A stretch of 64,000 bases of DNA from assembly GCF_963678635.1 (NCBI RefSeq), contig NC_087065.1, positions 62,150,754 to 62,214,753 on the forward strand, in the 5' to 3' direction. The number at the start of each line of letters is the position of its first letter. The stretch's first letter is position 1. The notes beneath the pieces were generated by a model. It worked only from the letters and a program-made list of their open reading frames with translations. It had not been told where the DNA came from and made no database searches. The translations under genes and the position numbers were made by a program. Below, in pieces: positions 59,101-64,000 of this stretch. This stretch comes from Symsagittifera roscoffensis (lineage: Eukaryota > Xenacoelomorpha > Acoela > Convolutidae).

Positions 59101-59967
59101 AGTTATTATACGAGATGTTCTCAGCAGTTCCAGAGAGAACCAAAGAAGAGTTAGAACCGATACTGGGAAAGAAGTTCTAGGGATTCGCCAGCGAGAACTT
59201 CAGTGATACTGAAAGACAGAAGAAAAAGGATCAACAGCCACAGATTACAATGCGGTAGACGAGAATGATGAAATCAACCGAGTGATGATGGAAAGGGAAA
59301 CACTACTGGAAGCGCCGGGAAATCGTAAATGGAGTAGCATCATGTTGACACATCTTGAGTTCCCCTGCCATTGCTTGCTACAAACATGGTGGTATCCAGG
59401 GCGTAGTAATCCGGTGTGATCCGGGACTGTGGAGAGCTGTTCTCCATGGGCTTACCAGATTAATCACAGCCCATAACGGTGGTGATAGTGGGAGTTATGA
59501 TGGCGATACGATGGCTGGAAGCTCATGTGAAAGAGAACAATTGACAAGAAACGCCTACGAAAGAGCAATTGCAGGAATTGGATTGTCTAAAAGATTTTGA
59601 TCTTTTTGAGAGAACATGCAAAATCCTGAAAATTCTGATGGAAGTGAAAAAGATATGGGCCAGAAGACGACTGATGCCATGGGTTAGAGCCAACAGGACT
59701 GAATGGTTGTACGAATATGCCAAGAAGCATATGTCAAAGCACAGCAGAGTGTACAGTGCGTATCAGCTGGATATTGGAGCAGGAGCTTTCAAGCGAGCTT
59801 TTGTAACTCATCGGAATGCAGTGACCACCGCAGTAAAGAGTAAGTCTAGAACAAGTGAGTGTGACGGGAGAGAAAAAGAAGAAATGTTGAAGGAAGACTT
59901 GGAGAGAAACGTGACGTTGTGCCTCCATAACAGCTTCGGGAGGCAAAATTCAGAAATGTTTATGTGA
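56111..59967 (+). pseudogene. unrecognised decayed coding region downstream of family X
   Basis: Open segments follow in one direction: 56070-56564 (Asp/Glu/Ser-rich, DFNFISDFENGTDALEA), 56714-57256 (REFLDKLDKYEGRLSELLID, then a Lys-rich basic part), 57425-58282 (285 residues, helical: ETIEQLVSLPWRAVVLWYF, TSMRDLITPEGAAVAYAKQ, YVSGVVGMAYNPFINEEIR) and 58398-58940. The last continues through an in-frame TGA as AQYLLGSTLAPMCKSRYPV, QFVVVDVKSTRTIVDQAFSV and ELLYEMFSAVPERTKEELEP. The final frame is 59569-59967 (RTEWLYEYAKKHMSKHSRVY, then charged residues). Codon-like openness on one strand over nearly 4 kb argues for former coding. I recognise no catalytic motif. It could be a second gene of the same element as family X or the rest of one very long protein. 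Confidence 0.5.
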
Positions 59968-60549
59968 GAAAAACCCAAATGAGAAACGAAGCAACTATGT
60001 TTGCAATTGAAACTGAAGAGAAAACATTTAGTTAAATACTGAAGATTAAAGAACTTGTTGCATTTATAAATTTTTTGTTGTGATTATAGTCAGTGGCTGT
60101 AGGGAAACTTACTATTTTTTTGAAAGGCTTGAAAGGAGACTTTATCATATTTTCCAGCCTGCATGATTGTTTTTAATCAACTAAGATGATTGATCACTTT
60201 GTGGTGATATGAAAGTCTCGGGTAATCTCTTGAAGAAGGAGATTGTTTCATTGTTCCTTTTAACAACCGAGTACCTTAATTTTAATACTCAGGACCGAAG
60301 GGAAGAAGCATAGTAGCATAATTTTAGTTTGTTGGTTGGCAGGACCGTCCTGCCTCCCAACATTTTTTAAACCTAGGAGAAAAAGTTTTGAATCGGGACA
60401 TTGACGTTAGAAGTCAGAAATAATGTTTTATCTTAAGTCATATCCTCGAAAGTGCTGATTAGTGAAGGAATTTGGAAGGCTATAATAGTGTAGTATGATG
60501 CCATTTGTATTTTGCAGTGGGTCGATATGACGTGGATAAAAGTGATTTT
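59968..60549. other. non-coding flank
   Basis: AT-rich, no frame of note, no match elsewhere; probably 3' flank of the preceding coding region. Confidence 0.4.
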
Positions 60550-61438
60550 TGTGCCAGTCGGTCATATCTGGAAGTTTGACCTTGAGGAGCACAAAAACAC
60601 GTGGTTTTGGAATGAAGTTTTATTTTTCAAAAATTCGAATGGAGCCTGTCATGCTCAGTTTTCTCGCGACAACTGAAAACATAAAATAAAAGAAAAGAAC
60701 AACCGAATTACAATTGCGGGAAAGTTATCAAACATACAGAGTGGGAAATTGCTATTCGCAATTTCCATCGTAGAAAACTAGAGTATAGCTGTCCTATCTG
60801 ATATAGGAGACCAAACAAATACGAGAGCAGAGCAAGAATCAACTGGACCAGTGTGAACATTCAACGGAAAGGCAGACAAGTGAAGTCTCCCAATGATCCA
60901 AAACTACTTTCTTGAATTAAAACTTATTTTCCTTGATTGGAACTCATCGTTAGAAAACTTCTTGAGTTAAATTCGATATTATTTATGCTAGAGTCATTAA
61001 TTAGTTTAATTACTCTGTTTCTAAAGCGTGCTGCTATGTAAGTACCAAATTTAGCTTTATCGAGTGCATTTTATAATAAGTATGTTGATGTGAGGCGAGT
61101 CTTGGGTTGATCCATCTGAAATGGATCAAAGTTCCACTGTCCAATAAAAAAGTAACTTAACGGATTGTTCCAACCCGGTTTTTAACGGCGTTCGTGTATT
61201 TTGGGTATTTTGAGACCTAAGTATGGGGACGTTCTTATTTTCTAGAGTGGGGGGGGTATTTTGGTAGTGGCCTTTAAGCTGTAACGGGTTCTAGTCTCAT
61301 GTCGCAAGCGAACCGAATTGGCTCCGACCGTTTTGAGGTAGAAAAACACAAGAGATAGTGTCCCTGACTCTTGAGCCATTGGTTATAGGGCCTATTTTTC
61401 TTAAACCTCATATGTGACCGAAGTAGGCGACTGTTACA
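60550..61438 (+). repeat. 0.9-kb dispersed repeat, copy 3 (LTR-like)
   Basis: Longest plus-strand copy, from TGTGCCAGTCGG to CTGTTACA. It contains AAATTGCTATTCGCAATTT (a 7-bp stem near 60748-60766) and GATCCATCTGAAATGGATC (near 61111-61129), both kept in copy 1. The 3' 300 bp is the best conserved part. The TG...CA ends suggest an LTR; no target-site duplication is visible. Confidence 0.75.
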
Positions 61439-61873
61439 TTCATGCATTTTGTAAACTCTGTTTGATGGCACTGTACCATTTTGATGAGGACTACGAGACT
61501 CAATGAGGACATTGACCGGGCTGCCGGGGAGTATGTGGCATTCGAACAGAATGTACAAAAATGCAAAGTCGGATTTCGAATACTTTTTGATGCATCTGAC
61601 CGAGAAGATTGACGGTTTTCATGGATTAGCGGTGTAAATCGTGCATTTTAACAAACACGGAAGGGTTAGTTTGAGTTCAGCTAAGATTTAAATTTTGTAA
61701 TTTTCGATTCAGAAGTGAAAGACACATAACCTTTTTATCTTTCGCACACACTAACGGCGAACATAGAAGAACAGTAATCTCAACCAGAACAAGAGAATTC
61801 GTAGAGAAAAGCAGTAAACAGAAATTGTAGAAATTGATCGAGATTGAAGAAAACTTTACGAAGACCATTCCGA
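61439..61873. other. non-coding stretch with one short peptide similarity
   Basis: 61477-61540 could encode NEDIDRAAGEYV, similar to DEDIDLESGEYV encoded at 13921-13956, just upstream of repeat copy 2. Otherwise nothing is recognised. Confidence 0.3.
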
Positions 61874-61907
61874 GTTGTAACGATTGTGCCGCTGCAATCG
61901 TTACAAC
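61874..61907. repeat. perfect 13-bp inverted repeat
   Basis: GTTGTAACGATTG pairs with CAATCGTTACAAC across an 8-base loop. Further pairs follow: CCGGATT/AATCCGG at 61983-62000, and TCCCGAGA/TCTCGGGA enclosing about 61913-62013. Confidence 0.85.
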
Positions 61908-62184
61908 GCGAATCCCGAGAACAGGGAGGGGTGTTGGGACGGCTTGTCCAGACTTCCCGAAAGAAATTATAGCGTTATTTCCCCGGATTCCAGAATCCGG
62001 AGGGGTCTCGGGAGGAGAACTCAGACTGTATTTTATAAATTTGTAGCTTCCTGGAGATGTCCTGAATTGAATTCAATTAACATCTAATTTCGTTTTTAGA
62101 TTATGAGAAGCTAGGAGTTAAGAGAAAGGGGGGTTGACCCATGTTCGATGGAGATTATCATTTTTATCTACTGAACAAAAACAA

Positions 62185-62258
62185 TAGGAATATAATAAAG
62201 TAGTAGCCCTGTTTTTAGTAGTGACCTCGTGGTCTGGGGATACTGAGACCCAGCCATG
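62185..62258 (+). repeat. short dispersed repeat, third copy
   Basis: Resembles the reverse complement of 15805-15884 (GGTCTGGGGATACTGAGACC core). Confidence 0.4.
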
Positions 62259-62289
62259 AGCTCACTATTGTTGCATTTAATTCAGTCAA

Positions 62290-62400
62290 TTCGATGTAGA
62301 GAAAGGCATGTAGAGCTGTGTTTAGACGCTAGCCAGTCGTTTTAGAACCTAGCTTTATTTTCCAATCGATATGTACTTCCGGGCGAATGTTTCAAAACAG
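62290..62400 (+). pseudogene. small non-LTR RT fragment
   Basis: Nucleotide similarity to the reverse complement of about 10890-11010. It shares AGAACCTAGCTTTA and a GGCGAATGTT-like block, and can encode VLEPSFIFQSICTSGRM, parallel to VSEPSFKFLRYISGRM in the larger fragment. It lacks any catalytic motif. Confidence 0.4.
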
Positions 62401-62419
62401 GCACAAACATCAAACATAA

Positions 62420-62575
62420 CAAATCCACTTAAAAAAACAAAATTACAAAAGGGGCCCTTCGGTTTAGTTACAGTAAGTGCACAAGCTGGATAGGGCCATA
62501 CCAGCGATATAAAAATGCATATATATCAGCAATGAAATCATAAATCAGCATTAAATGCATCGTCGTAATGTTAAT
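62420..62575 (-). repeat. conserved 3' UTR of the nuclease-bearing non-LTR family
   Basis: Follows the stop of the domain at 62576 and aligns with 7392-7560 on the opposite strand, including GGCCCTATCCAGCTTGTGCAC. Confidence 0.7.
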
Positions 62576-64000
62576 TTATCTTAGCCCTCCTTCCTCTACA
62601 ATAGCGCTTATGGAGTTGTCGATAAATTGAACTTTGCGTAGTGATCTGCACTCCCTTATACAAAGTATAGAGCTCCTCAGGAGCGCGAAGCTTATTTTAG
62701 TTCTTATGTAGTTTATAGATTCTGGATAGCTTTCTTGTCTTTTTTCACTTAGTTTTTCGGCCAATCGCTGCATCGTCCGCGTGGCTGTTGGAACAGCGCC
62801 ACCGGTGCATCCCAAAATTAGCGGGCAGAAGCTACTCTGCTCTACGTTTAAAATTCTTTGCTGATATTTGGAGTTCTCCAGTGTTTCGTGGTATTTGTAT
62901 GCATCCTTATGCAGTTTTCGCGATGTTTTGGCATGGGGGTTGAAAATTTTCACATCAAAGAAAACGCGGCTGAATCGTGAACCCCAGCGTCCGTTTGCCT
63001 TAATGTCAAGTCGTGCCTCATCTTCAGTTGTAGTTGAATTGTTGACAAAGCTTTCGCCTTGCAACGGCTGAAGTTTCGGCTCAATCTCGACGTCATGGCA
63101 AACCTCGTTCATGAGGTTGGCGAATGTGTCTCTAATTTCATTGTGTCTTATGTGTGTGTAACCAGCCTCTGCACAGTGAAGCGCATGTGTCAAGTTAAAA
63201 TCAGCACCACATGCACATGTGAGTGGGGTTTTGGCTGGTTCCCATCCGTATCTTTGTAAATACCATCTCTGAACTCTGATTTATTCAGGTTGAAGTTGTA
63301 TCTGCTCAGTGGTAGAGCATTGAGCCAGTTAGAGGCTCCCTTTTCAGAGGCCAGGTCGATTGCGTATTTATCTGTTTCATTTAAGGAGTTAATGAGGTTT
63401 GTTTTTTTTCGATTTGTTCTATCAGTTTTCAGTTTTTTGATTTTCGTACATATTTTTTCTTGCTGTGTTACTGCTGTAATAGGATCTTGAGATTCCAGTA
63501 CTAGTGATGTTTCCTTAGACCATTCAAGGTAGCTTTCATGATCTGATGGCAGCTTGATGTTAAGTCCGCCCATTTTAAGGGGTAAGGAAGATATCTCACG
63601 GAAAAGGGGGGGTTGAAAGTGTCTTTACCGACTAGGTTAGGTTATAATTGTTCTTTGATAATACTTTCACATATTTCTAAGTTTTCCATAGTGTTAGGCG
63701 TTGTCCTGGCAAGAAATGAAAACTTTTCTTGAACTCCTTTAGTATAGCAGGCATAAACGTTTTGAGGGGAGGTTTTAGCGATTTTCGTTAGTTTTTTCAA
63801 AATTTTGGTTTGCTCATTCTGTTGAAATTCCAGGATTTTTTTACATTCAGATTCTGTTCCTATAACTGAACCAAGCACTCGGGCTCCTGCCTTTATAGTG
63901 ATTCCTGTATTTGCGAAGATTTTCTGAGCTTCACCGATTTTTTCATCCTTGACAATGAGTTGGCATTTGGATGCTTTCACGTGGTACCCGAAAAACTTAC
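62576..64000 (-). pseudogene. non-LTR element: RT thumb and nuclease-like domain, partial
   Basis: Enters from the right edge with KFFGYHVKASKCQLIVKD, then ARVLGSVIGTESECKKILEF, TKIAKTSPQNVYACYTKGV and FSFLARTTPNTMENLEICES, the RT thumb of this family. A TAA at 63642-63644 interrupts the frame, which continues as NLVGKDTFNPP and SSLPLKMGGLNIKLPSDHES, then ASNWLNALPLSRYNFNLNK. A frameshift near 63195 leads through a CACG zinc motif to THALHCAEAGYTHIRHNEIR, DVEIEPKLQPL, EARLDIK, FFDVKIFNPHAK, VEQSSFCPLILGCTGGA and SFALLRSSILCIRECRSL, ending at 62576. The catalytic RT core is beyond the window. The last domain has the acidic and D-V-K arrangement of PD-(D/E)XK nucleases. It shares domain and 3' UTR with 6798-7560. 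Confidence 0.8.

Noticed and set aside
60550-61438. 5' or 3' LTR of the family X copy at 52.8-60.0 kb
   Set aside because: No second copy lies before 52837, and repeat copies 1 and 2 are not placed consistently around family X, so ownership is unproven.

Overview
This is a repeat-dominated stretch of a eukaryotic, almost certainly animal (invertebrate), genome. It holds several classes of retroelement side by side: Ty3/gypsy LTR elements, a Penelope-like element, CR1/jockey-type non-LTR elements, and non-LTR elements whose reverse transcriptase (RT) carries a C-terminal nuclease-like domain. Minisatellites and dispersed non-coding repeats lie between them. Nearly all coding regions are broken by stops and frameshifts. 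I see no intact host gene, rRNA, tRNA, operon or CRISPR array, and I cannot place the species.

Layout. 1-0.5 kb: start of a minus-strand gypsy-like gag leaving the left edge. 0.7-1.5 kb: a 14-bp minisatellite with a 168-bp higher-order period. 3.1-4.0 kb: copy 1 of a ~0.9-kb dispersed repeat. 4.1-9.4 kb: remnants of four non-LTR elements. 10.4-11.0 kb: another non-LTR remnant. 11.0-13.3 kb (minus): a decayed copy of an unrecognised protein family, here called family X. 14.0-14.7 kb: copy 2 of the 0.9-kb repeat.

14.8-45.7 kb is a near-perfect tandem duplication with a unit of about 15.46 kb (copy A 14803-30263, copy B 30264-45725). Each unit carries a Penelope-like RT fragment, two non-LTR fragments, a 25-bp minisatellite and a gypsy element with gag, protease, RT/RNase H and integrase. 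The unit ends inside the gag of a second gypsy body. That second body (copy C) is complete only after copy B, at 45.2-52.5 kb. Copy C alone keeps the 3' end of pol, which encodes a macrodomain-like module. The stops shared by all copies show that the array was already dead when it was duplicated at the DNA level.

52.8-60.0 kb (plus): the longer copy of family X, followed by a second decayed coding region of unknown function. 60.6-61.4 kb: copy 3 of the 0.9-kb repeat. 62.4-64 kb (minus): the 3' half of a non-LTR element with the nuclease-like domain. Its 3' UTR matches that of the element ending near 7.56 kb.

The most notable items are family X (two diverged copies sharing SGNH-hydrolase-like motifs), the macrodomain at the end of gypsy pol, a 176-bp perfect inverted repeat inside gag that could give a hairpin RNA, and an A AAA AAC slippery heptamer placed exactly at the gag/protease frame change.
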